Shown: positions 1 through 9,933 of the stretch, in pieces
How the letters are laid out: every line of letters begins with the position of its first letter
Position numbering within the stretch: the first letter of the stretch is position 1
NCBI RefSeq assembly: GCF_001641265.1
Contig: NW_020167532.1
Location: 806,001 to 870,000 of the forward strand
Direction of reading: 5' to 3'
Length of the DNA: 64,000 nucleotides
DNA from: Pseudogymnoascus destructans
Taxonomy: Eukaryota > Ascomycota > Leotiomycetes > Thelebolales > Thelebolaceae
The notes under the pieces: generated by a model
Databases searched by the model: none
What the model saw: the letters and a program-made list of their open reading frames with translations, nothing else
Told to the model about the DNA's origin: nothing
Made by a program: the position numbers and the translations under genes

Positions 1-155
1 GCAATGGAGAAGGTTGAGATGTCTGTGAGGCTGAATACCTTAAGGTGCATACTTAACGAGACCGTGGCGATATACAAGGTTAGTAAGGCTAAGGGCAATG
101 CCAATGAGCTTTGCTAGATACAGGACCTTTTAGGTGAGGTTAGCAAGCTAATGCC
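1..155 (+). pseudogene. Relic coding sequence, left part (interrupted by nested LTRs)
   Basis: A plus-strand frame from base 2 is almost open, with one TAG where CAG would read through. It has the charged composition of a coiled coil. It is cut at 156 by a reversed family-A LTR and appears to resume at 7788, where a similar frame with TAG stops continues. I infer one old element ORF (gag- or LINE-ORF1-like) into which family A inserted. The family is not recognised. Confidence 0.35.
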
Positions 156-857
156 TGTAATGGTGGGTGCACCAGATGTGAGAATCTAGCCACCCAAGGA
201 AGGAATGATTTTACTAAGACAACACACTGTCTTAGGAAAAAGAGCCAAAGGGTCGTAGCTTAGACTATTCCACAACGCAGCAATCAGGTGTATGATGTAG
301 TGGAGTGGTTTAGACAAGTTGTAACAAATGTTGAGCCTGAGAACTCAGGGATAAGTCAGAGGTTAGCACCTCACAGACTTTTCAGAAACAAGGAGTAACA
401 AGATCAATGCTTGGAAGCTTGGAAAAGACGTGGAAGTATGTGATAGTCGATTTACTGTATTGTCTGCTTGCCCTTTCTTAAGGAAAGTGCAATCCTATTT
501 ATGCTAAAGGAGTGTAGTTCTCTCATTTTCCAAGACTTTCCATGACTAACCAGGCTTGGTAACTGTATTAGAAATCAAGTGCGACCCACAACTAGCTTGC
601 TAATCATGTAGTAAACATAAGAGAATCCCATAGAACCATCTCTTGGGTTCCTACCCCTATAGACAAATTATGTCATAACTTAACCAATCTTGTGGGTGGG
701 TAACTAAGTAGTGATGATGTATAATAAATCATAGAGACTTGCAGAAGCTTCTAGAGCTATCGTTCATGTTCCTAGGCCTCTAGTTGGTAGAGATATGCCA
801 TGTGGTGGTATTGGCCCACCCCCTTAGGAGATTTTTTTAATAACTTGTTCAATGAGT
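156..857 (-). mobile_element. Family-A LTR, reversed, first part (host of the nested element)
   Basis: This is the reverse complement of the family-A LTR, starting TGTAATGG (the inverted CCATTACA end). It is broken at 857 by the full-length family-A element and resumes at 7592-7787, ending TATGACA. The total is about 900 bp. No 5-bp target duplication is visible: the flanks are ATGCC and CAGCA. It may be a solo LTR whose flanks were rearranged, or one end of a recombined element. No internal coding region is attached. Confidence 0.8.
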
Positions 858-1793
858 TGTCATACTGACATTCGTTGCACTCAGTTTGCTATCAAACTCA
901 AGAGCAAACTTAGAAATCTCCTCCTCAAACCTACAAGTCACCATACATATCTTGGCTTATCACACCAACAACAGAAGCAATACTACTCAACGATTGCTGC
1001 AAACTCTTCTACTACATCTGTTTATGCTACATACATCACGGCATATCATTTGGACACTCATTGAACAAGTTATTAAGAAAATCTCCTCCTTAAGGGGGTG
1101 GGCCAATACTACCACATGGCATATCTCTACCAACTAGAGGCCTAGAAACATGAACGATAGCTCTAGAAGCTTCTACAACCCTCTATGATTCATTACACGT
1201 CATCGCTCCTTAGTTACCCACAAGATTGGTTAAGTTATGACATAATTTATCTATAGGTACTCTGACCTTGGACCTCCTTTTCACTTCCTATAGGCTAGGA
1301 ACCCAAGAGATGGTTCTATGGGATTCTCTTACGTTCACTACATGATTAGCAAGCTAGTTGTGGGTCGCACTTGATTTCTAATACATTTACCAAGCCTGGT
1401 TAGTCATGGAAAGTCATGGAAAATGAGAGAACTACACTCCTTTGGCATAAATAGGATTGCCCTTTCCTTAAGAAAGGGCAAGCAGACAATACAGTAAATC
1501 GACTAGCACATACTTCCACGTCTTTTCCAAGCTTCCAAGCATTCATCTTGTTACTCCTTGTTTCTGAAAAGTCAGTGAGGTGTTAACCTCTGACTTACCC
1601 CTGAGTTCTCAGACTCAACATTTGTTGCAACTTGTCTAAACCACTTCACCACATCATACACCTGATTGCTGCGTTGTGGAATAGTCTAAGCTACAACCCT
1701 TTGGCTCTGTTTCCTAAGACAGTGTATTGTCTTAGTAAATTCATCCCTTCCTTGGGTGGCTAGATTCTCATATCTGGTGCACCCACCATTACA
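858..1793 (+). repeat. 5' LTR of family-A element
   Basis: 936 bp, from TGTCATAC to CCATTACA, matching 6651-7586. This LTR supplies promoter and polyadenylation signals. No TGG-type tRNA primer site follows its 3' edge (the leader begins CCTTGCCTGC), so the primer may be unusual or self-derived; that last point is inference. Confidence 0.95.
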
Positions 1794-1845
1794 CCTTGCC
1801 TGCTTCAAGCTTCAACTATTTCTATAGCAGCACTTCGATACTACA

Positions 1846-4800
1846 ATGGAGGACGACCAAGCTCCTACAACTACTGCTGAACAGCAGATGCAACAACTGT
1901 TTGCCTTTATACAAACTATAGCAAACAAACTTGAGAATTTGGAAAACACCTTTCAAGCCAACACTTCAGCAACACAATCTTCAACTCAGACACATCATAC
2001 AGAGCTTCCCACAGCTCCTCTGGCTATTTCGAGTACCCCAGGTGCACTTCCTAAAGTGCAAACACCAGATTTATACCATGGAGACAGGAGGAAGTTGAAG
2101 GGATTCCTTATGCAACTGGACATCTACTTCACCCTCAGGCCTCATCAGTTCACCTCAGACATTCAGAAGATCTATTTCGCTGCCAGCTACCTCCGTGGAT
2201 CTGCATTCAACTTCTTTGAGCCATATCTTAGAAGACTTAGTGGCAACAACCAAAATACCACTACACCTTTGATTACCTCTTATGACCAGTTTCAAGAGGA
2301 ACTTACCAGGACCTTTGGAGACATCAACGAAACTGCTACAGCAGAAAGAGAGCTACAGAAGCTATGTCAAAAGACCTCTGCTGCTCAGTATACAACAGAA
2401 TTTAGGAGAATCACTTCTCACTTGACTTGGAATGAAGAAGCCTTAGTCTTCACTTACTACCAAGGGCTCAAGAGCTCTATTAAGGATGAACTCAGCAAAG
2501 AAGAACGCCCTACAACACTTCAAACGCTTATAGAGAAAGCTGTCAGACTTGATGATAGGCTTTTTGAAAGAAGAAAGGAGAAGAACCAAGACTGGCATCC
2601 AACAAGAAATTTCAACAATTACACCTCTACACCAACTGCTAAGGACTCAGCACCTGAACCTATGGACTTAGACGCCTCTATAAAGAGATCTACAGCAAAT
2701 CCAGCACCTCAGCCTACAAGAAGCCCTCAAAAACTGAAAAGGGGTAAACTTACCCCTCAAGAAAGAAAACACAGAATGGACAACAACCTTTGTTTATACT
2801 GTGGCAAAGGGGGACACAGAATTCAGGAGTGCTATTCAGCACGGGGGAGTGCTGATTCAAAACATATAGCAGCCTCAGACACAGTCACAACTGCTATTCC
2901 TGAAAAACTTGAAAAATCCCTAGCAGGCACAACTTCAACTGAGACTATAACTTCTCCCCTAGACAACAAAGATGTGTCGATGGTGCTTTCTCAGAGTCTC
3001 ACACACCTGTTAATCCCTATTCAACTCCATTTCAAACAACAGGTGTTGTCTACAAGGGCTATGATAGACTCAGGGGCAACAGGCAACTTTATATCTCAAG
3101 ACCTCATCTTGACACACCAGTTACCTACAATTCCCAAACGCACTCCAGAGTTGCTCCGAGTCATTGATGGAACTCCTATCAGTTCAGGTTCCATTACCTG
3201 CAACACCCCAGTACTCAAACTTGAGATTCCCCTAGGAAAATCAACATTTTCAGACACCATCTCTTTAGATGTTATACCAATGAAGTACCCAGTCATCCTA
3301 GGTCTTCCATGGCTTCAAAGGCATGATCCAACTATCAATTGGAAGCATTTATCGCTTGGGTTTAGCTCAAATCCTGAGCTCAATACTGAAAAAACCCTTC
3401 AAGCCTCAGTTACCCCTATTCAGGTCCAAGACTCAAACTTGTCCCAGATCAAGGATTTTGACCAAACTATGGACGATATATCATCTCTGATATGGGTTAA
3501 ACCTTTCCAACCTGTCCTGGAGATAGCAGCTACTTCAGATTTGGAGAAATCATCTCAGGAGGTCATTTTGCCTTTAGCATACCAAGACTACCAACATCTT
3601 TTTGACAAGGCAAAGGCATCAATTCTGCCAAAGCACCAGCCTTATGACCATGAGATACCACTCGCAGAAGGCTCAATGCCTCCCTACGGCCCTATCTACT
3701 CTCTATCTGAATTAGAGCTGAAAACTCTCAGAGAATACCTAGATGAGAACCTTAGTTCTGGCTTTATCAGACCTTCTTCCTCACCAGCAGGAGCTCCCAT
3801 TCTCTTTGTCAAGAAGAAAGATGGCTCCTTGCGTCTCTGTGTTGATTATAGGGGCCTTAATGCAGTCACTGTTAAAAACAGATATGCTTTACCCCTTATC
3901 CCTGAGCTCATAGATAGGCTCTCTTCAGCAAGGATCTTTACCAAGTTAGATCTCAGGGGAGCTTATAACCTGATACGCATCAAGGAAGGTGATGAGTGGA
4001 AGACAGCATTCAGAACACGCTATGGTCATTTTGAATACCAGGTAATGCCTTTTGGGCTTGCCAATGCACCTGCTTCTTTCCAAGCTCTCATGAATGATAT
4101 TCTAAGACCTTACTTGGATATCTTTGTTGTTGTCTACTTAGACGACATTCTTATATACTCTTTAGACACTCAAGAGCATGTTCTACATGTTAGACAAGTC
4201 TTAGAGAAGCTATCTCAAGCACAACTCTTTTGCAAACTTGAGAAATGTCTTTTCCATATGTCTCAAGTTGATTTCTTAGGACATAGAATTTCAACAGAAG
4301 GCATTCAGATGGACCCTGAAAAGACAAAAGCAGTACAAACGTGGCCTATTCCTTCCAGCATTAAAGAGGTTCAGTCTTTCCTTGGGTTTGCCAACTATTA
4401 CAGGAGGTTTATACCAAGATATACATCCTTGGCTTTACCCCTTACTCAATTACTTCACAAGGACACTTTGTATCACTGGGATAAGACACAGCAAGATGCT
4501 TTCGATGCTCTTAAAGGAGAATTTAAAGAAGGGAAAATGTTACTACACTTTAACCCCTTGAAACCTGCCACTCTTGAGACAGATGCCTCAGATTTTGCCA
4601 TTTCTGGAATCTTATACCAAGCTCCAAAAGACAAACAAGAAGAGCTACAGCCTGTGGCATTTTACTCAAAAAAGCTATCAGCAGCTGAACAAAACTATCC
4701 CATTACAGACAAGGAACTGCTTGCCATAGTATGTTCTCTAAAGCATTGGAGATGCTACCTTGAAGGGGCAAACTATCCTATCACTATTTACAGTGACCAT

Positions 4801-6639
4801 TCAAATCTCTTGACCTTTACAACCACTAAACAGCTCAATCGACGACAAGCAAGGTGGTCTGAACAACTAGGAGGTTTTGACTTTGTTATAAAACATGTCT
4901 CAGGGGCCAAGAATCAAAGAGCAGATCTCCTCTCAAGAAGACATGACTACCAAGATTCTGCTAAAACTAGCAATACAAAGGCTCTGCTAGACTCAGCAAA
5001 GCTTATAGCAGCATCTTTAAGCAACCTTAGTACTACAGAGGACTTAGGGGTAAACTTATCCCCTCAAGACCAAGTTGCCCCCATTACCTCTTCTCAGGAA
5101 CCAGAGACCTTTAAAGACTATACACCCTCAGCAACACTTCTTAAAGCATTCAAAGATGCTTACAACCATGATCCCTTTGCGAAAAGAACTTTGGAATACC
5201 TCCAGAAGAAAGGTTCCTCTCTTGAGAAAGTTGGACTACAGAATTTCTCAAAAAATCAGCATGGACTTCTCTTATTCAAGAACTATATCTATGTCCCAAG
5301 GGATAAACAATTACAGCTACACCTCCTACAGCAGTTCCATGATGCTCCAGCTGCAGGGCACTTTGGCTTTGCAAAAACTTATGAACTTCTAACAAGAAAG
5401 TTCTACTGGCCTAGTCTAAGGACTACTCTTCAAGACTATATATCTTCTTGCACTACTTGCAACTTGAACAAGCCTACACGGCAAAAGCCCTATGGCCTCT
5501 TGCAGCCTCTACCTATACCAGAACGCCCATGGGACTCCATATCCATTGACTTTATAGTCAAGTTGCCTCCTTCTATCCCAAAAGGGGGTGCTACCCCTTA
5601 TGACTCTATCCTTGTGGTGGTAGAAAGGCTCACAAAAATGGCACACTTTGAGCCTTGCAATGAGACTATCACAGCTTCTGAACTTGCGTGGCTATTCCTC
5701 AAGGTGGTCTTTAAATATCATGGAATTCCTGGACACTGGATCTCAGATAGGGGAGCAGTTTTCACTTCAAACTTTTTTAAGGAGTTCTCTAAACTCTTAA
5801 ACATGGAACAACGCTTCTCTACAGCTTATCACCCTCAAACAGATGGCCAGACAGAGAGAGTCAACTCTGTACTTGAACAATATCTAAGAATTTATACAAA
5901 CTATGCTCAAGACAACTGGGCAGATCTTCTCCATCTTGCAGAATTTGCTTACAACAACACAGTCTCTAACACCACAAAAGAGACACCTTTCTATGCAAAC
6001 TATGGTTATCACCCTAGGTTTGAAGTGGCAGAACTGAATTGTCCTGAAAATTTCAAAAACCCTTCTGCTACTGAAAGAATCATCTACCTTAAGGGCCTCC
6101 AGGACTATCTCAAGGTTCAAATACAGCGTGCACAAGACGAGCAGGCTCAGGCCTTTAACAGGGGGGTGGTTGCACCACAATTCAAAGTTGGTGATCAAGT
6201 CTTTTTGTCTAGAAGACATATCACAACTACTAGACCTTCAGACAAACTTGATACTAAAAGACTTGGACCTTTTAAGATCACAAGGACTATTGGCAAGAAT
6301 GCTTTCGAGCTTGCATTACCACCTACTTGGACTATCCATAATGTCTTCCATGCATCTCTCTTGTCTAAGGCACAAGAAAGTTCCTTAAGACCACTTCAGT
6401 CTCCTCCACCTCCTGTTCTGATCTTGGATCAACCAGAATATGAAGTAGAGTCTATCCTTGACAAAAAGACACTTAGAGGTCAGGACTACTTCCTCGTTAA
6501 GTGGAAAGGCTATCCTACAAGTGACAACACTTGGGAGCCTAAGAGAAATCTAAAAAATGCATCTAAGCTCATTCTAGAATTTCTTTCTAAGAAAGCCAAC
6601 TGGCTAAAGGGCAAGCAGACAGCCAACAAACGTCCTTAA
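1846..6639 (+). CDS. Gag-Pol polyprotein, chromodomain Ty3/Gypsy (family A)
   Basis: A single 1597-residue ORF fuses Gag and Pol with no frameshift. In order it shows: a Gag capsid-like region (about 60-250); a CCHC knuckle starting at C316 (CLYCGKGGHRIQEC); a retropepsin motif DSGATGN with catalytic D408; reverse transcriptase with YLDD at 764-767; RNase H (ETDASDF, then YSDHSN); integrase with an HHCC zinc finger and a D,D,E core (DFIVK, SDRGAVF, QTERVN); and a C-terminal chromodomain from about 1531 (YEVESILDKK, LVKWKGY, TWEP). It copies the element RNA and inserts it, and the chromodomain is expected to direct insertion to marked chromatin. The ATG lies 52 bp after the 5' LTR. All catalytic motifs look intact. 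Confidence 0.97.
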   Translation: MEDDQAPTTTAEQQMQQLFAFIQTIANKLENLENTFQANTSATQSSTQTHHTELPTAPLAISSTPGALPKVQTPDLYHGDRRKLKGFLMQLDIYFTLRPHQFTSDIQKIYFAASYLRGSAFNFFEPYLRRLSGNNQNTTTPLITSYDQFQEELTRTFGDINETATAERELQKLCQKTSAAQYTTEFRRITSHLTWNEEALVFTYYQGLKSSIKDELSKEERPTTLQTLIEKAVRLDDRLFERRKEKNQDWHPTRNFNNYTSTPTAKDSAPEPMDLDASIKRSTANPAPQPTRSPQKLKRGKLTPQERKHRMDNNLCLYCGKGGHRIQECYSARGSADSKHIAASDTVTTAIPEKLEKSLAGTTSTETITSPLDNKDVSMVLSQSLTHLLIPIQLHFKQQVLSTRAMIDSGATGNFISQDLILTHQLPTIPKRTPELLRVIDGTPISSGSITCNTPVLKLEIPLGKSTFSDTISLDVIPMKYPVILGLPWLQRHDPTINWKHLSLGFSSNPELNTEKTLQASVTPIQVQDSNLSQIKDFDQTMDDISSLIWVKPFQPVLEIAATSDLEKSSQEVILPLAYQDYQHLFDKAKASILPKHQPYDHEIPLAEGSMPPYGPIYSLSELELKTLREYLDENLSSGFIRPSSSPAGAPILFVKKKDGSLRLCVDYRGLNAVTVKNRYALPLIPELIDRLSSARIFTKLDLRGAYNLIRIKEGDEWKTAFRTRYGHFEYQVMPFGLANAPASFQALMNDILRPYLDIFVVVYLDDILIYSLDTQEHVLHVRQVLEKLSQAQLFCKLEKCLFHMSQVDFLGHRISTEGIQMDPEKTKAVQTWPIPSSIKEVQSFLGFANYYRRFIPRYTSLALPLTQLLHKDTLYHWDKTQQDAFDALKGEFKEGKMLLHFNPLKPATLETDASDFAISGILYQAPKDKQEELQPVAFYSKKLSAAEQNYPITDKELLAIVCSLKHWRCYLEGANYPITIYSDHSNLLTFTTTKQLNRRQARWSEQLGGFDFVIKHVSGAKNQRADLLSRRHDYQDSAKTSNTKALLDSAKLIAASLSNLSTTEDLGVNLSPQDQVAPITSSQEPETFKDYTPSATLLKAFKDAYNHDPFAKRTLEYLQKKGSSLEKVGLQNFSKNQHGLLLFKNYIYVPRDKQLQLHLLQQFHDAPAAGHFGFAKTYELLTRKFYWPSLRTTLQDYISSCTTCNLNKPTRQKPYGLLQPLPIPERPWDSISIDFIVKLPPSIPKGGATPYDSILVVVERLTKMAHFEPCNETITASELAWLFLKVVFKYHGIPGHWISDRGAVFTSNFFKEFSKLLNMEQRFSTAYHPQTDGQTERVNSVLEQYLRIYTNYAQDNWADLLHLAEFAYNNTVSNTTKETPFYANYGYHPRFEVAELNCPENFKNPSATERIIYLKGLQDYLKVQIQRAQDEQAQAFNRGVVAPQFKVGDQVFLSRRHITTTRPSDKLDTKRLGPFKITRTIGKNAFELALPPTWTIHNVFHASLLSKAQESSLRPLQSPPPPVLILDQPEYEVESILDKKTLRGQDYFLVKWKGYPTSDNTWEPKRNLKNASKLILEFLSKKANWLKGKQTANKRP

Positions 6640-6650
6640 AAGGGGGATCA
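6638..6650 (+). other. Polypurine tract of family-A element
   Basis: A purine run (AAAAGGGGGATCA) directly abuts the 3' LTR and overlaps the stop codon region of gag-pol. This is the usual position for the plus-strand DNA primer. Confidence 0.75.
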
Positions 6651-7586
6651 TGTCATACTGACATTCGTTGCACTCAGTTTGCTATCAAACTCAAGAGCAA
6701 ACTTAGAAATCTCCTCCTCAAACCTACAAGTCACCATACATATCTTGGCTTATCACACCAACAACAGAAGCAATACTACTCAACGATTGCTGCAAACTCT
6801 TCTACTACATCTGTTTATGCTACATACATCACGGCATATCATTTGGACACTCATTGAACAAGTTATTAAGAAAATCTCCTCCTTAAGGGGGTGGGCCAAT
6901 ACTACCACATGGCATATCTCTACCAACTAGAGGCCTAGAAACATGAACGATAGCTCTAGAAGCTTCTACAACCCTCTATGATTCATTACACGTCATCGCT
7001 CCTTAGTTACCCACAAGATTGGTTAAGTTATGACATAATTTATCTATAGGTACTCTGACCTTGGACCTCCTTTTCACTTCCTATAGGCTAGGAACCCAAG
7101 AGATGGTTCTATGGGATTCTCTTACGTTCACTACATGATTAGCAAGCTAGTTGTGGGTCGCACTTGATTTCTAATACATTTACCAAGCCTGGTTAGTCAT
7201 GGAAAGTCATGGAAAATGAGAGAACTACACTCCTTTGGCATAAATAGGATTGCCCTTTCCTTAAGAAAGGGCAAGCAGACAATACAGTAAATCGACTAGC
7301 ACATACTTCCACGTCTTTTCCAAGCTTCCAAGCATTCATCTTGTTACTCCTTGTTTCTGAAAAGTCAGTGAGGTGTTAACCTCTGACTTACCCCTGAGTT
7401 CTCAGACTCAACATTTGTTGCAACTTGTCTAAACCACTTCACCACATCATACACCTGATTGCTGCGTTGTGGAATAGTCTAAGCTACAACCCTTTGGCTC
7501 TGTTTCCTAAGACAGTGTATTGTCTTAGTAAATTCATCCCTTCCTTGGGTGGCTAGATTCTCATATCTGGTGCACCCACCATTACA
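6651..7586 (+). repeat. 3' LTR of family-A element
   Basis: 936 bp, the same sequence as 858-1793. It is followed by the target duplication TGAGT and then the remainder of the host LTR. Confidence 0.95.
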
Positions 7587-7591
7587 TGAGT

Positions 7592-7787
7592 GTCCAATGA
7601 TATGCCGTGATGTATGTAGCATAAACAGATGTAGTAGACGAGTTTGCAGCAATCGTTGAGTAGTATTGTCTTCTTGTTGGTGGGATAAGCCGAGATATGT
7701 ATGGTGACTTGTAGGTTTGAGGAGGAGATTTCTAAGTTTGCTCTTATGTTTGATAGCAAACTGAGTGCAACGAATGTCAGTATGACA
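7592..7787 (-). mobile_element. Family-A LTR, reversed, second part
   Basis: Continuation of the LTR interrupted at 857, ending TCAGTATGACA (the inverted TGTCATACTGA start). It carries small differences from the intact LTR (for example CTTCTTGTTGGTGGG), so it is an older copy than the element nested in it. Confidence 0.8.
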
Positions 7788-9143
7788 CAGCAGGCTGCAT
7801 AAGGCCACTAGTCTAACTGAGCATTTTAGAAGCGGATTGCCAAGCGCCTGATAATAGACTGAGGCAAAGAGCACTAAACGCTTAGCTAGGGTATAGCCAA
7901 GCTTGTCCGTGAGCATAGGGCGTATATCGCTGAGCTTGATTGTGGTGAGCAAGATGCCTAGTCGTCTATAACAGATGCTCTAGATTCCTAGATTACCATG
8001 CTTGACATTCTAGAGGAGGTCAAGCAAGCTCGGCAATAGGTGTAGGGCACTGCTAATGCAGAGACAACTACATTAGTTGCCTAGAAGCAGGCCTCTGTTT
8101 TGCTCTAGGCAGACAAGACACAGCTCTAAAGAGCTGCTTCTCATGCCGACTAGCAAGAGGACAAGGAGGACGATAGCAGCACTGCCCCTAAGACCCCGAA
8201 CCCCACAATCACAGACCCCACAACCTAACGGCGATGACGATTAGCTGCCCTAGCTGCTGTCAAGAAGCAGCTCAAGGACCTAGAGTCTAAGGTTAGCACT
8301 GTTAACGACAATGTCGCACAGATGCTGGCGATGACATAGTAGAGGGGGAATTAGGAGGATTAGGGGGAGGGGGGATAATAGGGATGTACATACCTATAAT
8401 AGATAGGACTCTACTATAGGTGGAGTTAATCCAAACTGGTTCCTCTGCTCTTGCCCCCCACATAGACATGTCTGCACATTCGTAAGCAAGACAGCGACGA
8501 CAAAGTATGTAGCAACAGGCTACATACCAGCCCTTAGCCCCTTGCCAAAGGCAGGATACGTCTAGCTTTGCTAGACAGAGCCAAAGTCTCTTAACCTCAA
8601 TCCTAACAGAGGACAGAGCAGCGTTCCATTGCTACTAGTCCTTAGGCAAGCTAAACCACCTAATCAGATGCTTAAACGGGCACGTAGTGCTAAAGGCAGC
8701 TAAGTAGGCTAGGTCGCCAAATACATAGAGGGTCTTATTACCCTCTATGGTCTGTTAAGAGGTTAGTACTAGTTACAAGAGGGGAGAAGGGGGGACTTAC
8801 CTTGTGGATAGCTGCGTTATAGCTAGACTTATGCCACATAGCCTAGTCATTAACTAGGCTAGCAAATGGCCCTATAAGTGAGCTAGTTAATCCACCTAGG
8901 GTACAGATGGCTTTTAACGCCATGAAGGCGCTTGTTCCTAGAGAACACAGCTCTCTAGGCCACATTGCCTTATGGCTAGTAATGTAGACAGAAAGTGCCA
9001 TCTACAAAGCCCTAGACCCCCCTAACCCCACAGACTCTCTTGACCCTAGCGGCAACTCTACTAGCCGATGGTATGTCAGCTAGTAGTGTCACTAGAGAGT
9101 CGGCCCAAACTAGGCTATGAGGATTAGCACTGTGTCACACAGT
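7788..9143 (+). pseudogene. Degenerate element sequence with TAG-riddled frame
   Basis: The plus-strand frame from 7998 (MLDILEEVKQARQ...) runs to about 8345. It is interrupted almost only by TAG codons at glutamine-like positions and contains a clean heptad-rich stretch (VKKQLKDLESKVSTVNDN). A second relic frame lies at about 8580-8770. The CTAG/TAG enrichment suggests C-to-T mutation of CAG/CTG sites, as in RIP. It probably belongs with 1-155 and continues after the next nested LTR at 17061. The family is not identified; gag- or LINE-ORF1-like is a guess from the coiled coil. Confidence 0.4.
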
Positions 9144-9362
9144 TGTAATGGTGGGTGCACCAGATGTGAGAATCTAGCCACCCAAGGAAGGGATGAATTT
9201 ACTAAGACAACACACTGTCTTAGAAAACAGAGCCAAAGGGTCGTAGCTTAGACTATTCCACAATGCAGCAATCAGGTGTGTGATGTAGTGAAGTGGTTCA
9301 GACAAGTTGCAACAAATGTTGAGTCTGAGAACTCAGGGGTAAGTCAGAGGTTAGCACCTCAC
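9144..9362 (-). mobile_element. Family-A solo LTR, reversed, first part
   Basis: Starts TGTAATGG, preceded by ACAGT at 9139-9143. The same ACAGT follows the distal end at 17056-17060, so this is a genuine solo LTR with a 5-bp target duplication. It is split by the family-B element. Confidence 0.9.
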
Positions 9363-9837
9363 TGTAACGCTGACTTCTAAACGATAGAAGACACAGAGGT
9401 TCTCTTGCGTAAAGGTTTACTTATCAGAGGAGGCAGGGGATCAGACACAAAGGCTTCAAGTAACACGTTACTAGTATATAACAAATACTGTATTGAGTTG
9501 AGCACGAAGCTCCTATCTAAGGAAATACTATCTACTTATATAGTGGCGTCGTGCCTAGTGGACTCTTGGGAACTCACTTGAGTCCTCGGAGTCCTGGACT
9601 CTTAGGACTCTTCTCATCATCCTGCGAGTCCGTCACGTGCCTAGTGGACTCCTGGGAACTCACTCGAGTCCTCGGAGTCCTGGACTCTTAGGACTCTTCT
9701 CATCATCCTGCGAGTCCGTCACGTGATACTTTCGGAACTACTATTCCCCGCTGCCCCTCCAGGTACCAGGGCCGGTCTCATGCGACCTCCCTCCTTCCTG
9801 TCCTGTAGTTGGCCAGCCTTCTTGTTCCGTCGTAACA
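9363..9837 (-). repeat. 3' LTR of family-B element
   Basis: 475 bp, from TGTAACGC to CGTAACA on the plus strand. It contains two tandem 86-bp units (9553-9638 and 9639-9724) rich in GGACTC/GAGTCC motifs. It lies immediately upstream of the antisense ORF, so antisense LTR transcription could drive that ORF (inference). Confidence 0.95.
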
Positions 9838-9853
9838 CTCGCTCCCTTCCCCT
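9838..9853 (-). other. Polypurine tract of family-B element
   Basis: On the minus strand AGGGGAAGGGAGCGAG directly precedes the 3' LTR, the expected site of plus-strand priming. Confidence 0.7.
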
Positions 9854-9933
9854 GGGCATTCGTCTCGAATCCTATAAGTACGTCCATGTCCCCGGGACTC
9901 TGCTGCTCCTCAGCGAGTCCTTCAACATGCAAC

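Larger units (their letters stand above)
858..7586 (+). mobile_element. Full-length Ty3/Gypsy chromovirus, family A (intact)
   Basis: This is a complete LTR retrotransposon of 6729 bp. Two 936-bp LTRs, identical as far as I can compare by eye, flank one uninterrupted gag-pol ORF. The 5-bp target duplication TGAGT lies at 853-857 and 7587-7591. The ends are TG...CA. The element sits inside a reversed LTR of its own family. The only internal gaps are a 52-bp leader and an 11-bp tail. Identical LTRs and an open ORF imply a very recent insertion with little or no RIP, so it may still be active. Confidence 0.97.

Noticed and set aside
852..1137. Small frames (MLSNSRANLEISSSN...) repeated at 886, 6679, 47881 and 63170
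   Set aside because: They are part of the family-A LTR; they recur only because the LTR recurs.
156..7787. Perfect target duplication for the outer reversed LTR
   Set aside because: The flanks are ATGCC and CAGCA and do not match, so I do not claim a duplication for this copy.
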